DNA from: Rhizobium skierniewicense
GTDB lineage: Bacteria > Pseudomonadota > Alphaproteobacteria > Rhizobiales > Rhizobiaceae
Direction of reading: 5' to 3'
Assembly (NCBI RefSeq): GCF_014196515.1
Contig: NZ_JACIDV010000001.1
Span: forward strand, 124,001 to 188,000
DNA: 64,000 nucleotides
Shown here: positions 17,203 through 26,054 of the stretch, one piece after another
How the letters are laid out: each line of letters opens with the position of its first letter
Position numbering within the stretch: position 1 is the first letter of the stretch
Program-made: the position numbers and the translations under genes
Notes under the pieces: generated by a model
The model's database searches: none
The model's input: the letters and a program-made list of their open reading frames with translations, nothing else
Told to the model about the DNA's origin: nothing

Positions 17203-18279
17203 ATGCGCAAAGAGAATGTCCTGTCGAGGGCCTTTGGATTGCTGGAAGGACCACAGACATTGGGACGCGGAAAACCGTTCTGGACCGTTTTCCTTGTCGT
17301 CCTTACACTTGCCTGCGCCTACCCGATGTTTGCAGATGGCTATGATGTCGGCAACAATGTCTATTTCTTCAACTGGGTCTTCATGGCGCTCGGCCTCAGC
17401 CTGATCTGGGGCTATGGCGGAACATTGAGCTTCGGCCAAACCGCCTTTTTCGGCGTCGCCGGATACAGCTACGGCATTATTTCGACCAATATCGGTGACG
17501 CCTATGGCCTGACACTGGTGGCCCTCGTTGCATCCGTAGTCGCTGCAGCGCTCCTTGCCGCCATTCTCGGCTACTTCCTGTTCTTTGGCCGGATCAGTGG
17601 CGTCTTCCTCGGCATCGTGACGCTCTCCGTCACGCTGGTGCTCGAGCGCTTCATGGCCCAGACGGCGGGGCCGGAATGGCAAGTCGGCACGGTTCGGCTG
17701 AACGGCTATAATGGCATGGGCGGCATGCCGTCGCTCACCATCCCCTGGTTCGGCGGCGATATTGTCCTGTTTCCCGATATCCAGCTCTATTATTTCACGC
17801 TTGCGCTGCTCGTCGTCTGCTATCTTGGCCTACGCGTGCTGGTGAACTCTCGCTTCGGCAACGTCCTCGTCGCGATCCGCGAAAACCCGCAACGGGCGGA
17901 AATGCTGGGGTATGACATTCGTGTTTACCAGCTTGTGACCTTCGTTATCGGCTCTGCCCTGGCTGGTCTTTCCGGTGTTCTCTACACGTCTTGGGGCAAT
18001 TACATCACGCCTGCATCGATGGGCATGACGGCGGCGGCCCTTCCAATCGTCTGGGTCGCGGTGGGTGGTCGCAGCGATCTCACAACCACGCTTGTCGGCA
18101 CGCTGATCGTGCTTGCAGGCTTCCAGGCGCTCACGATCCATGGAAGCCAGTATGCACTCGTCGTCATGGGTCTTCTTCTGGTGCTCACCGTCCTTGTTGC
18201 GCCACGCGGCCTCGTCTTCGGGCTTGGCTCAGTGATTGCGCGGGTGTTTCGCCGAAAAGCGTCGACCGGAGAAAAGTGA
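17203..18279 (+). CDS. branched-chain-type ABC permease (LivM/UrtC family)
   Basis: The ATG at 17203 (358 residues) lies four bases after the preceding stop codon; GAGAGGG is just upstream. It is a LivM-family permease with FNWVFMALGLSLIWGYGGTLSFGQTAFFGVAGYSYG near residues 50-85 and the coupling loop NSRFGNVLVAIRENPQRAEMLGYD near residue 215. About nine membrane segments are seen. It pairs with the UrtB-like permease; the ATPase gene starts two bases after its stop codon. Confidence 0.88.
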   Translation: MRKENVLSRAFGLLEGPQTLGRGKPFWTVFLVVLTLACAYPMFADGYDVGNNVYFFNWVFMALGLSLIWGYGGTLSFGQTAFFGVAGYSYGIISTNIGDAYGLTLVALVASVVAAALLAAILGYFLFFGRISGVFLGIVTLSVTLVLERFMAQTAGPEWQVGTVRLNGYNGMGGMPSLTIPWFGGDIVLFPDIQLYYFTLALLVVCYLGLRVLVNSRFGNVLVAIRENPQRAEMLGYDIRVYQLVTFVIGSALAGLSGVLYTSWGNYITPASMGMTAAALPIVWVAVGGRSDLTTTLVGTLIVLAGFQALTIHGSQYALVVMGLLLVLTVLVAPRGLVFGLGSVIARVFRRKASTGEK

Positions 18280-18281
18280 AC

Positions 18282-18998
18282 ATGGCCATTCTTGAAACAC
18301 GTGATCTCAACAAATGGTTTGGCGGCCTGCACGTGACGGGTGGTGTCAATTTTGCACTGGATGAAGGCGAAATCCATTGCTTGATCGGTCCGAACGGGGC
18401 GGGCAAAAGCACGCTTTTCCGGCTCTTTCTGGGTGAACATCTGCCCACCAGCGGCCAGATCCTGTATGCGGGTCAGGATATTACCAAGGCAAAGCCGTTC
18501 GAGCGCATCCGCCGCGGCATCAGCGTGAAATTTCAGGTGCCCGGCATTTTCAAGGCTCTGAGCGTGCGCCAGAACCTTCAGATCGCGCTGCAACACCATC
18601 GACTGCCGGAGACGCTTGACGAGGAAATCGACAAGCTGCTCGAATTCCTCAAGCTGACCGAAGCGCGCTATCAGCTTGCTGGCAATCTCAGCCATGGGCA
18701 GAAACAATGGCTGGAAATCGGCATGGCGGTTGGCCTTAAGCCCCGGTTGCTGCTGCTGGACGAGCCGACCGCAGGCATGACACCGGACGAAACGGCAGCG
18801 ACCGGCGACATGGTTCAAGCGTTGAACCGTGAGGGTGTGACGGTGCTTGCTGTCGAACACGACATGGCCTTCGTTCGCCAGATTGCCCACAAGGTCACCG
18901 TCCTGCACTTCGGCAAAATCTTCGCTCAAGGCACGATTGACGAGATCGTGGCGGATGAACGCGTGGCCGCAATCTATCTGGGAGATGCCCATGCGTAA
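18282..18998 (+). CDS. ABC transporter ATP-binding protein (LivG/UrtD family)
   Basis: A 238-residue cytoplasmic ATPase starting MAILETRDLNKWFGGLHVTGGVNF. Walker A is GPNGAGKST, the signature LSHGQKQWLEIGMAV carries the 'SHGQKQWLE' variant typical of UrtD-type rather than LivG-type ATPases, and Walker B is LLLLDEPTAGMTPDE. It ends with the family's AIYLGDAHA tail and overlaps the next gene by eight bases. It works with the following ATPase as a heterodimer on the two permeases. Confidence 0.9.
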   Translation: MAILETRDLNKWFGGLHVTGGVNFALDEGEIHCLIGPNGAGKSTLFRLFLGEHLPTSGQILYAGQDITKAKPFERIRRGISVKFQVPGIFKALSVRQNLQIALQHHRLPETLDEEIDKLLEFLKLTEARYQLAGNLSHGQKQWLEIGMAVGLKPRLLLLDEPTAGMTPDETAATGDMVQALNREGVTVLAVEHDMAFVRQIAHKVTVLHFGKIFAQGTIDEIVADERVAAIYLGDAHA

Positions 18999-19707
18999 GG
19001 AGATCCTTCTCAACACGGTCGGCCTGTGGTCTGGTTACGGCGGCAAGCCGGTTCTTCAAGGCGTCGATATCCAGGTCCGCGAAGGTGAGATCGTTGCTGT
19101 CATCGGCCGTAACGGTGTCGGCAAATCGACGCTGATGAAGAGTCTGATCGGGCTGCTGCCTCGCGACAAGGGCTCGGTCATCTTCAAAGGGCAGGAGATC
19201 GACACCGTGCCAGCCTACAAGCGGGCGCGGCTGGGCATCGGATATGTTCCGCAGGGACGCGATGTCTTTCCAAGGCTGAGCGTGATTGAAAACCTGCAGG
19301 TCGGGGAATCCATCAGTGGCAAACGCGCGTCGGCCGATCAGATCGAGGCGATCTTTACTTATTTTCCCATTCTGAAAGAACGGCGCAACCAGCAGGCCGG
19401 TACGATGTCGGGCGGACAGCAGCAACAACTGGCGATCGGGCGCGTTCTCATGGGCAATCCGGCCCTGATCCTTCTCGACGAACCCTCGGAGGGTATTCAG
19501 CCGAACATCGTTCAGGACATTGCGCGGATCATGGTTGAGTTGAACAGAACCAGCGGTATCACGGTCGTCTTCGTCGAACAGAACATCGAGATGATCCGCG
19601 CGATGGCGCAGCGGTGCTACGTCATAGACAAGGGCCGGATCACCAACGAGATCATGCCGGAAACGCTCGAAGACCGGGATGCGGTCCGCCGTTTTCTGGC
19701 TGTGTGA
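18991..19707 (+). CDS. ABC transporter ATP-binding protein (LivF/UrtE family)
   Basis: Start at the ATG at 18991 (238 residues), overlapping the UrtD-like gene by eight bases, with GGAG six bases before it. Walker A GRNGVGKST, signature MSGGQQQQLAIGRVL, Walker B LILLDEPSEGIQPN; the SEGIQP segment is a LivF/UrtE hallmark. It completes the five-component amide transporter. The formamidase gene begins about 40 bases downstream. Confidence 0.9.
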   Translation: MRKEILLNTVGLWSGYGGKPVLQGVDIQVREGEIVAVIGRNGVGKSTLMKSLIGLLPRDKGSVIFKGQEIDTVPAYKRARLGIGYVPQGRDVFPRLSVIENLQVGESISGKRASADQIEAIFTYFPILKERRNQQAGTMSGGQQQQLAIGRVLMGNPALILLDEPSEGIQPNIVQDIARIMVELNRTSGITVVFVEQNIEMIRAMAQRCYVIDKGRITNEIMPETLEDRDAVRRFLAV

Positions 19708-19747
19708 AACCTTAAAACATCAAACTGAGCACGTAAAGGAGTACCTT

Positions 19748-20746
19748 ATGACCTGGCTCGACGAAACGATCATGGCACGCAAGGGCGTTGCCAAGGGCAA
19801 AGCCGGTGAAACCCACGCGATTACAGAGGAAAGCCAAGGCAAGTATCATTACGTCTACGGCGCCTACGTCGAACCGATCCTCAAAGTCGATCCGGGTTCG
19901 ATCGTCTCGGCGGAGACCCATGATGCCTTCGAAGGCGCGATCAAGAACGAGACCGACATTCCGTCGAAGATCCTCAATTTCCCCTTCCTCAATCCGCAAA
20001 ACGGCCCAATCTACGTCAACGGTGCAGAAAAGGGCGATTGCCTGGCCGTTCACATCAAAAACATCGTTCCACGCGGACCCCAGCCGCGCGGAACGACCGT
20101 TATCATGCCGGAATTCGGCGGCCTTGTTCCAACCAATGATACGGCAATGCTGACCGCACCTCTTCCCGAGCGGGTGCGGAAAGTGCATGTGGATAAAGAT
20201 GCCGGAGTAAAGTGGAACGACAAGATCACGCTTCCCTATGAGCCCTTCATCGGGACCATCGGAACGGCACCGGAAATCGAGGCAATCTCCTCGCTCGTTC
20301 CCGACTATTACGGCGGCAACATGGACCTGCCGGACGTTTGCCCCGACACCGTGATCTATCTGCCGGTCAACACAAAGGGGGCCTATCTCTATCTCGGTGA
20401 TTGCCATGCGGCTCAGGGCGACGGGGAATTGTGTGGCGTCGCCATTGAGCACCCGACGGTGACCACTATTCAGATCGACCTGATCAAAGGCTGGACCATC
20501 CGGACACCACGCCTTGAGAACGACCGTTTCTACATGACGATCGGCTCCGCGCGCCCCATGGAGGACGCGGCCCGCAGCGCCTATCGCGAGCTCATCCGCT
20601 GGATGGCGGCCGACTTCGGCTTTGACGAGATCGATGCATACATGCTGCTGACGCAGTGCGGGCGCGTGCGGCTGGGCAATATGGTCGACCCGAAATACAC
20701 GGTTGGCGCTTCGGTGCTGAAATCGATCGTCGGCATTGCTGCCTGA
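19748..20746 (+). CDS. fmdA: formamidase/acetamidase (FmdA-AmdA family)
   Basis: The ATG at 19748 (332 residues) has an excellent ribosome-binding site, AAGGAG, six bases upstream. This is an acetamidase/formamidase-family enzyme, a zinc-dependent hydrolase that releases ammonia from short-chain amides. Family segments include GDCLAVHIKNI, the metal-site strand YLGDCHAAQGDGELCG, AIEHPTV, and the C-terminal CGRVRLGNMVDPKYTVGASV. It lies directly behind the amide-type transporter and sensor genes. Formamide is the most likely substrate, but the family also acts on acetamide, so the symbol is provisional. Confidence 0.88.
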   Translation: MTWLDETIMARKGVAKGKAGETHAITEESQGKYHYVYGAYVEPILKVDPGSIVSAETHDAFEGAIKNETDIPSKILNFPFLNPQNGPIYVNGAEKGDCLAVHIKNIVPRGPQPRGTTVIMPEFGGLVPTNDTAMLTAPLPERVRKVHVDKDAGVKWNDKITLPYEPFIGTIGTAPEIEAISSLVPDYYGGNMDLPDVCPDTVIYLPVNTKGAYLYLGDCHAAQGDGELCGVAIEHPTVTTIQIDLIKGWTIRTPRLENDRFYMTIGSARPMEDAARSAYRELIRWMAADFGFDEIDAYMLLTQCGRVRLGNMVDPKYTVGASVLKSIVGIAA

Positions 20747-20809
20747 TCGACAGTTCTTTGCGACAGCCCGACAACCGGGCGGTCTATTCTACCTCCAACG
20801 GAGATTTCC

Positions 20810-22555
20810 ATGACCGCCCCGTTCAAGGCCGCCGCCGTGCAGTTCGAGCCGCATTTCGGTGAGAAGAAACGAAATATCGACGTGCTTCTCGCCCTGGTCG
20901 AAAATGCAGCCAAAGCCGGTGCCAAGCTCATCACGACACCGGAGATGGGGACTACCGGCTACTGTTGGTATGACAGAGCCGAGGTCTCCGGCTTTGTCGA
21001 GACAGTTCCAGGGCCGAGTACCGACCGCTTTGCGGAATTGGCCCGCCGATACGATTGTTACATCGTCATCGGCCTTCCCGAAGTCGATCCTCAGACCGAC
21101 CTCTACTACAATTCCGCGGCGCTGATCGGACCGGAGGGCGTCGTGGGCGTGCACCGCAAGACACACCCCTATATTTCAGAACCGAAATGGGCAGCCTCGG
21201 GTGACCTTGGCCATCGGGTCTTCGAGACGAGGATTGGCCGAATTGCCATGCTGATCTGCATGGATATCCACTTCATCGAAACGGCGCGTCTGGTCGCACT
21301 CGGTGGGGCAGACGTGATCTGTCATATTTCCAACTGGCTCGCCGAGCGAACGCCTGCGCCTTACTGGATCAGTCGAGCCTATGAAAACGGCTGCTACCTG
21401 ATGGAGAGCAACCGTTGGGGCCTTGAGCGAGGCGTCCAGTTTTCCGGCGGTAGCTGCATCATCGGGCCTGAGGCGGAGATGATGGACGTCGTCGACGACG
21501 GTGACGGCATTGCTTATGGCGTGATCGAGCCGGCACGATCCCGCAAACGGCAGGTTGCGGGCGAGCCGGTGATGCGTCAGCGCCGCCCCGAACTTTACAT
21601 GGACCTGATGACCAACACATTCGCCTGGAATCCGGGACAATTCTTCCGTCTTTACGGGCATCGGCCTATTGCAGACGGGCGTGTTGGCCGCGTTGCCGTT
21701 GGCGAATTCACGCCGACATCCGATATCACCGCCAACCTGATCTCGATGACTGACCTGGCCGAAGACGCAAAGGCACAGGGCGCAGAGCTGATCGTCTTCC
21801 CCGCTTTTGCTTTGACTGGTCTCACTGCCCCCGGAGAAACGGCCACGTCGAGTTCACATCCCGCGATACATGCAATCGCCACTCTATCCGAGCGGCTGGA
21901 TATCTGCATCATTGCTGGCTTTGCCGAGGCAAGCGATGGCGAACGGTTCTGTAGCGCCATCATCGCCAGACCGAAGATGCCCATCACCACCTATCGCCAA
22001 ATTCATCTGACCGAGGACGAGAAGACCTGGGCAACGCCAGGTGACGAATTCTGCGTCTTCGATCTTCCCTTGGGACGAGTAGGTGTCCTGATAGGGCACG
22101 ATGGAGTCTTCCCTGAGGCTGGCCGCGTTCTGGCCCTTAGGGGCTGCGACCTGATCTGCTGCCCATCGAGCATAAGCGACGGCTTCCATTTTGGTCACCC
22201 AGGAAGCAGTGTCAGGCAGCCCGACCCCATCCCTTCTGGCGCCGATCCGGTTCACTGGCACCACTACCGGGTCCGTGCGGGCGAAAACAACTGCTACTTC
22301 GCATTTTCCAACACCAAGACCGCTGGAAACAAATCGGCTGGCCTAAGTGGCATATTCGGACCGGATACCTTTGCCTTTCCAAGGAAGGAAGCCATCGTGC
22401 TCGATGGAGAGCTCGCGGTCGCCGATATCGATCTGTCGAGCACCAGCCCGACCTATCCGACCAATGTCACGCGCCGGAAAGACCTCGTCCTCATGCGTCA
22501 GCCGCATCACTATTTGCCGCTTGTCATGACCGGCAGAAAACCCGACCATCAGTAG
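20810..22555 (+). CDS. tandem nitrilase-superfamily protein, second domain catalytically degenerate
   Basis: A 581-residue protein of two fused carbon-nitrogen hydrolase domains. Domain 1 (about 1-270) has a complete triad: Glu in TTPEMGTTGY, Lys in HRKTHPYISEP and Cys in LICMDIHFIETAR. Domain 2 (about 285-580) retains the fold-level pattern but each catalytic position is replaced: VFPAFALTGL (Glu to Ala), TYRQIHLTE (Lys to Gln) and LIGHDGVFPEAGR (Cys to Gly). A single nitrilase domain is normally 260-330 residues. As the last gene of the amide operon it probably hydrolyses an amide or N-carbamoyl compound with its first half, while the second half may serve oligomerisation or ligand sensing. 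Confidence 0.85.
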   Translation: MTAPFKAAAVQFEPHFGEKKRNIDVLLALVENAAKAGAKLITTPEMGTTGYCWYDRAEVSGFVETVPGPSTDRFAELARRYDCYIVIGLPEVDPQTDLYYNSAALIGPEGVVGVHRKTHPYISEPKWAASGDLGHRVFETRIGRIAMLICMDIHFIETARLVALGGADVICHISNWLAERTPAPYWISRAYENGCYLMESNRWGLERGVQFSGGSCIIGPEAEMMDVVDDGDGIAYGVIEPARSRKRQVAGEPVMRQRRPELYMDLMTNTFAWNPGQFFRLYGHRPIADGRVGRVAVGEFTPTSDITANLISMTDLAEDAKAQGAELIVFPAFALTGLTAPGETATSSSHPAIHAIATLSERLDICIIAGFAEASDGERFCSAIIARPKMPITTYRQIHLTEDEKTWATPGDEFCVFDLPLGRVGVLIGHDGVFPEAGRVLALRGCDLICCPSSISDGFHFGHPGSSVRQPDPIPSGADPVHWHHYRVRAGENNCYFAFSNTKTAGNKSAGLSGIFGPDTFAFPRKEAIVLDGELAVADIDLSSTSPTYPTNVTRRKDLVLMRQPHHYLPLVMTGRKPDHQ

Positions 22556-22575
22556 TCATCGAGCTTTATGGCGGG

Positions 22576-22815
22576 TCATCCCATATCGGGAATGTCGCCG
22601 TGTTGGAATATGATGGTCGGAGGGCCGTACTCCCCGATATCGGGGTCGGCATCTCGCGTCCATGCTATGATGCCGTCATATTGGCTGGCCAAAGATTTGC
22701 CCTCGCGCACGGCCCGTTCTTCTGTTGGCATCTGCTTCGGCTCAAAAGCCTCAACCATATTGCCCTCATCGTCGGCTTTGTAAGCGGCAAGAACGATCCG
22801 TTTGATTTTGGCCAT
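22576..22815 (-). CDS. small conserved hypothetical protein
   Basis: A 79-residue acidic protein (MAKIKRIVLAAYKADDEGN...) ending GPPTIIFQHGDIPDMG. It looks like a small soluble conserved protein that I recall from other Rhizobiales, without an assigned role. No signal peptide or membrane segment. It is convergent with the nitrilase-like gene, 20 bases from its stop codon. AGGAATGAGCA precedes the ATG as a weak ribosome-binding site. Confidence 0.6.
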   Translation of the reverse strand: MAKIKRIVLAAYKADDEGNMVEAFEPKQMPTEERAVREGKSLASQYDGIIAWTRDADPDIGEYGPPTIIFQHGDIPDMG

Positions 22816-22941
22816 TGCTCATTCCTAAGGTGGATGACTGTTCCTGCATGGCAGGGGCGGACCGGCGGCTAAGGCGCATCGTGAGCCTCGTTGAAGAAGA
22901 CCCGAAGAGCGGCGAGCGCTGGATTCTGTTTTGTTGATCCA

Positions 22942-22967
22942 ACAAAAAAGGCGAGCTTTCGCCCGCC
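22942..22967 (-). terminator. rho-independent terminator of the lipoprotein gene
   Basis: On the minus strand GGCGGGC-GAAA-GCTCGCC (one G-U pair in the RNA, GNRA tetraloop) is followed by six T residues. It lies about 20 bases beyond the stop codon of the small lipoprotein gene. Confidence 0.85.
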
Positions 22968-22987
22968 TCTTCGTGGAATTTGACGGT

Positions 22988-23239
22988 TTAACGCTGTATC
23001 ACGCCATAAACGACGCGACTACCGTTGTTTCTATTTCTATCGCGATCATTGTCGCGCCAATTTCCGTTCCGATCGCGGCGAAAATCACGGTCGTAATTGC
23101 GATAGTCGCCACGGTTGTCGTAACCACGGTCGTAACGGCTTGAAGAGTAGTAGCCGCCACCGCGATAGCCGCGGTCATCGACGCAACCGCTGAGAACGCC
23201 GACTGATATCAAGCAGAGTGCGGCAGTAGAAATTTTCAT
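22988..23239 (-). CDS. small arginine/aspartate/tyrosine-rich lipoprotein
   Basis: The ATG at 23239 (83 residues) is preceded by AGGAGG at ideal spacing. The first 20 residues form a lipoprotein signal peptide ending in the lipobox LSGC. The rest is a low-complexity, strongly charged tail built from RG, RD, YDRGYDNRGDYR and RDRNGNWRDND segments. It should be lipid-anchored in the envelope. It lies downstream of, and on the same strand as, the sensor kinase gene, with its own terminator. Some rhizobial PhoP/PhoQ-like systems (FeuPQ) are controlled by a small periplasmic protein of about this size; that parallel is speculative. Function unknown. Confidence 0.8.
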   Translation of the reverse strand: MKISTAALCLISVGVLSGCVDDRGYRGGGYYSSSRYDRGYDNRGDYRNYDRDFRRDRNGNWRDNDRDRNRNNGSRVVYGVIQR

Positions 23240-23322
23240 TGAGACCTCCTGTGCAACCCATCCAAACGCGCGGAGCGGCTCGTATGTTCCAATCGCCCCG
23301 CGTCTTCGGTCGATCATGGCCC

Positions 23323-24684
23323 CTATCGGGCGGAAATCGGAAGAGCAAGTGTTGTGCGTAAACCAGTCGGAACGCTGGGTTCGAGAGACAATGTTCCCCC
23401 ATAGAGATCAGCCAGTTCATTGACGATGGAAAGACCAAAGCCGCTGCCTGCGACGCGTTCGTCTTCTCTCACGCCAGGGAGCAATACCGATTCCATCCTG
23501 TCTTCGGGAATGCCCGGCCCGTCATCTTCAACGATGATGCGAACAACAGAGCGATCTCGGTGGGCGCTGACCTGCACGCGGGAGGACGCCCACTTGAACG
23601 CGTTATCGATCAGATTTCCGAGCATCTCTTCCAGGTCATTTTCGTTGCAAGCCGCTTTCAGCGCGTCGTCAATGCCAACGTCGAAGCGGATTTTTCTCTC
23701 CGCATGAATGGCGCCGATCGCGAGGTGCAGATCGGCGACACATGCTGCAATATTGACACCGGATATCGTGGTCGTCCCACCCATAGCGTGACGCGCGGCG
23801 TTGAGGTGGTGCTTGATTCTCTGGTCGATACGGCGTGTAAGCTCGCGTAAAGTGCCGTCAGGATCATTTCCGTTGTCGAGCGCCAGCATAAGGCTGGCGA
23901 CAGGCGTTTTGAGACCATGCGCCAGATTGGCGAATTGCAGACGGGTTGCCGTCAGTCTTTCTTCATTGGAAAGCAAAAGGGCGTTGGTCTTCTCTGCCAA
24001 GGGAGTGAGTTCCGGCGTTTTTTGGCGCGGCAGCCGCTTCAAATCTCCCTGATTGATAGCATCCACATCGGCTGCCATGGCTGCCAACGGTCGTAATCCG
24101 AACCGGATTTGCCAAACCGTGCCAGCCAGAAGAACAATCCCCAAAAAAAGCATGCAGGGTATCAGCCAAAACAGTGCCCGAAGTGCTGGATCGACGAGTG
24201 CGCTGAAGGGTGCCGTTGCCGTTATCGTGACAAGGTCTCCATTCAGGTTGCGGGTAGCCTGCCGCGTGTATAGCGACCTTCCGTGTTCATCCTCAGCATC
24301 GCCGGGTGACGGCAATCCCGTTATGGTTTCGCGAAATCCTTTCTTGCCTCTAGGCCCGTTCAGGCCGTTTTCGGTCAGTGACCGTGATGTCAGTCGGTCG
24401 CTGCCTGTCTCGATTTGCCAATACCAGCCCGATCCGCTTCGATCAAAGGGTGGGGCGTCCAGGAGAGTTGACAGCGCAAGCTGCCCGGATGGCTCTCGGG
24501 TGACTGCGCTGGCGAGCGCAGCAATCTGCGTATCAAGCCTCTGGTCAATTTGCTCTCGAACGACGTTTTTCAATGCAAGCCAGAGAGCCACCGAAGCGAC
24601 CACCAGTGTTGCCGTCACGAACAGGCCCGAGAACAGCAATAATCGTCCGGCGAGCGAGTGGGGATTAAGCAGTTTTTTGAGCAT
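23323..24684 (-). CDS. sensor histidine kinase (PhoQ/FeuQ/QseC-like)
   Basis: A 453-residue inner-membrane kinase. Membrane helix 1 (about 12-36) and helix 2 (about 170-197, LFWLIPCMLFLGIVLLAGTV) bracket a periplasmic sensor of about 130 residues. A HAMP linker is followed by the phosphoacceptor segment FANLAHGLKTPVASL, the 'H-x-L-K-T-P' form typical of PhoQ-like kinases. The ATPase has N box NLIDNAFKWA, G1 VEDDGPGIP and G2 GSGFGLSIV, all intact. Its ATG overlaps the last base of the response regulator stop codon (TAATG), so the pair is translationally coupled. An OB-fold protein gene is divergent, recalling ygiW-qseBC. Confidence 0.88.
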   Translation of the reverse strand: MLKKLLNPHSLAGRLLLFSGLFVTATLVVASVALWLALKNVVREQIDQRLDTQIAALASAVTREPSGQLALSTLLDAPPFDRSGSGWYWQIETGSDRLTSRSLTENGLNGPRGKKGFRETITGLPSPGDAEDEHGRSLYTRQATRNLNGDLVTITATAPFSALVDPALRALFWLIPCMLFLGIVLLAGTVWQIRFGLRPLAAMAADVDAINQGDLKRLPRQKTPELTPLAEKTNALLLSNEERLTATRLQFANLAHGLKTPVASLMLALDNGNDPDGTLRELTRRIDQRIKHHLNAARHAMGGTTTISGVNIAACVADLHLAIGAIHAERKIRFDVGIDDALKAACNENDLEEMLGNLIDNAFKWASSRVQVSAHRDRSVVRIIVEDDGPGIPEDRMESVLLPGVREDERVAGSGFGLSIVNELADLYGGTLSLEPSVPTGLRTTLALPISAR

Positions 24685-25352
24685 TATCGCGCCACCGCCG
24701 CTGTCAGCATGTAGCCCCTGCCTCTGACAGTTTCGATATGCTCTGGGCCAATCTTCTTGCGAAGCCGTGCGACGATGACCTCAATGGAGTTGGAATCGAC
24801 ATCTGCATCCCCATCATAGACCCGCTCGTTCAACTCGCGTCGATCAACGATGATCTCCTTGCGCAGCATGAGGCAGGACAGGACACGCCATTCCAGTGCT
24901 GTGAGCTTCAACGGGAGACCATCGAGCTCGAATGTTCCGAGCTGTGCGTCAAAGACAAGGGGCCCACAGTTCAGTCGTGAGGAGGCGTATCCTGCGGCGC
25001 GCCTGACCAGCGCACGAAGTCGCAACACAAGTTCCTCGATCTTGAAGGGCTTTGGTAGAAAGTCATCTGCTCCCGCCTTGAAGCTCGCCACCTTGTCCGG
25101 CCACCCGTCGCGCGCGGTCAAAACCAATACGGGCAGATTTCGTCCCGCTTCGCGCCATTTCTTCAGGACCGCAACACCATCGATTTTGGGCAGTCCAAGA
25201 TCCAGAACGGCAACGTCGAAAATTTCCGTCAACCCGGCATGAAGCGCATCTTCACCATTACAGGCAACATCGACTACGAAGTTTTCCAACCTCAGCGCGC
25301 TCGCGATCCGGCCGCTGAGGTCGTCGTCGTCTTCTACGAGGAGTACGCGCAT
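24684..25352 (-). CDS. OmpR/PhoP-family response regulator
   Basis: The ATG at 25352 (222 residues) gives the standard receiver start MRVLLVEDDDDLSG; an upstream in-frame ATG at 25430 is not needed. The receiver domain has the acidic pocket (VEDDDD), the phosphorylated aspartate in FDVAVLDLGLP (about residue 51), the threonine in VLVLTARD and the lysine in LPKPF. The C-terminal winged helix (about 125-220) carries LKLTALEWRVLSCLML and SIEVIVARLRKKIG and the GYML strand. It is co-transcribed with the kinase and probably controls the divergent OB-fold gene across the 130-base gap. Confidence 0.9.
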   Translation of the reverse strand: MRVLLVEDDDDLSGRIASALRLENFVVDVACNGEDALHAGLTEIFDVAVLDLGLPKIDGVAVLKKWREAGRNLPVLVLTARDGWPDKVASFKAGADDFLPKPFKIEELVLRLRALVRRAAGYASSRLNCGPLVFDAQLGTFELDGLPLKLTALEWRVLSCLMLRKEIIVDRRELNERVYDGDADVDSNSIEVIVARLRKKIGPEHIETVRGRGYMLTAAVAR

Positions 25353-25485
25353 AGAAAAATGTTCCGATGAAAATATGCTGAAAGTGTAGATATGGCAGCT
25401 TAACTCAAACTGAACGGGAAGGTTCAGCAAGGCGCGGGCTCGCAGGTGCTAGCGTGTATGGGTCATGAACACATGGAGCACCACA

Positions 25486-25992
25486 ATGCAGATCGAACAT
25501 CAATCTCAGCACCAGCCAGACCACGAAGACGGTCCTACCACGACGCCCAGGAAGACCCGCTCACGATGGGCATGGCCCGCCCTCATGACGGTGTTTGCGC
25601 TAGCTCTCGGTGCCGCCGGTGGCGCAACTGCCACGAAACTCATTCGTCCAGTTCCGGAAATGGCGCCGGTAACGCCGGTTGCGATTTCCACGCTTCCGGA
25701 GTCCGGCCTTGTGACGATCAAAGGTACAGTTGCCGAGGTCTACGGGAACAAATTCATTTTGCAGGACGAAAGCGGAAAGGCTCTTGTTGAAACGGGTCCT
25801 GCGGGTGAGGGCGGAACGCTTGTGAACATGAGCGAGCCCGTGACCGTTCAGGGTCGAGCAGACGACGGTGTCGTTCACGCAAGCTATCTCATCCGCCAGG
25901 ATGGCACGGCAGAAGCAATCGGTCCCGCGGGACCAAAAGGCCACCCGCATTTACGTCATCCTGATGATACGGACCCCAAGCGGAGACCCTGA
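25486..25992 (+). CDS. membrane-anchored OB-fold protein (BOF/YgiW-like)
   Basis: The ATG at 25486 (168 residues) has GGAG seven bases upstream; ATG 25465 is the alternative. A histidine/glutamine-rich cytoplasmic N-terminus (about 25 residues) precedes one membrane segment (AWPALMTVFALALGAAGGA), then a periplasmic beta-rich domain: VTIKGTVAEVYGNKFILQDESGKALVE..EPVTVQGRAD, the strand order of the bacterial OB-fold (BOF) family. The C-terminus is histidine/proline-rich (GHPHLRHPDDTDPKRRP). It is divergent from a two-component system, as ygiW is next to qseBC, so an envelope-stress role is plausible. No catalytic motif is seen. Confidence 0.7.
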   Translation: MQIEHQSQHQPDHEDGPTTTPRKTRSRWAWPALMTVFALALGAAGGATATKLIRPVPEMAPVTPVAISTLPESGLVTIKGTVAEVYGNKFILQDESGKALVETGPAGEGGTLVNMSEPVTVQGRADDGVVHASYLIRQDGTAEAIGPAGPKGHPHLRHPDDTDPKRRP

Positions 25993-26018
25993 ACCGCTGG
26001 ACCAAGGAACATCCAACA

Positions 26019-26046
26019 TTTAATGACGTGAAGACATGTCATTAAA
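26019..26046. repeat. perfect 9-bp inverted repeat before the LOV gene
   Basis: TTTAATGAC at 26019-26027 and GTCATTAAA at 26038-26046, with a ten-base spacer. It may be an operator or part of a hairpin-rich transcript end. It lies between the OB-fold gene and a T-tract hairpin at 26055. Confidence 0.6.
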
Positions 26047-26054
26047 AGAGAGAG

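Noticed and set aside
26006-26030. EcfG-type stress promoter (GGAAC-N16-CGTG)
   Set aside because: The -10 element differs from CGTT and a terminator follows at once, so it is not listed as a promoter of the LOV gene.
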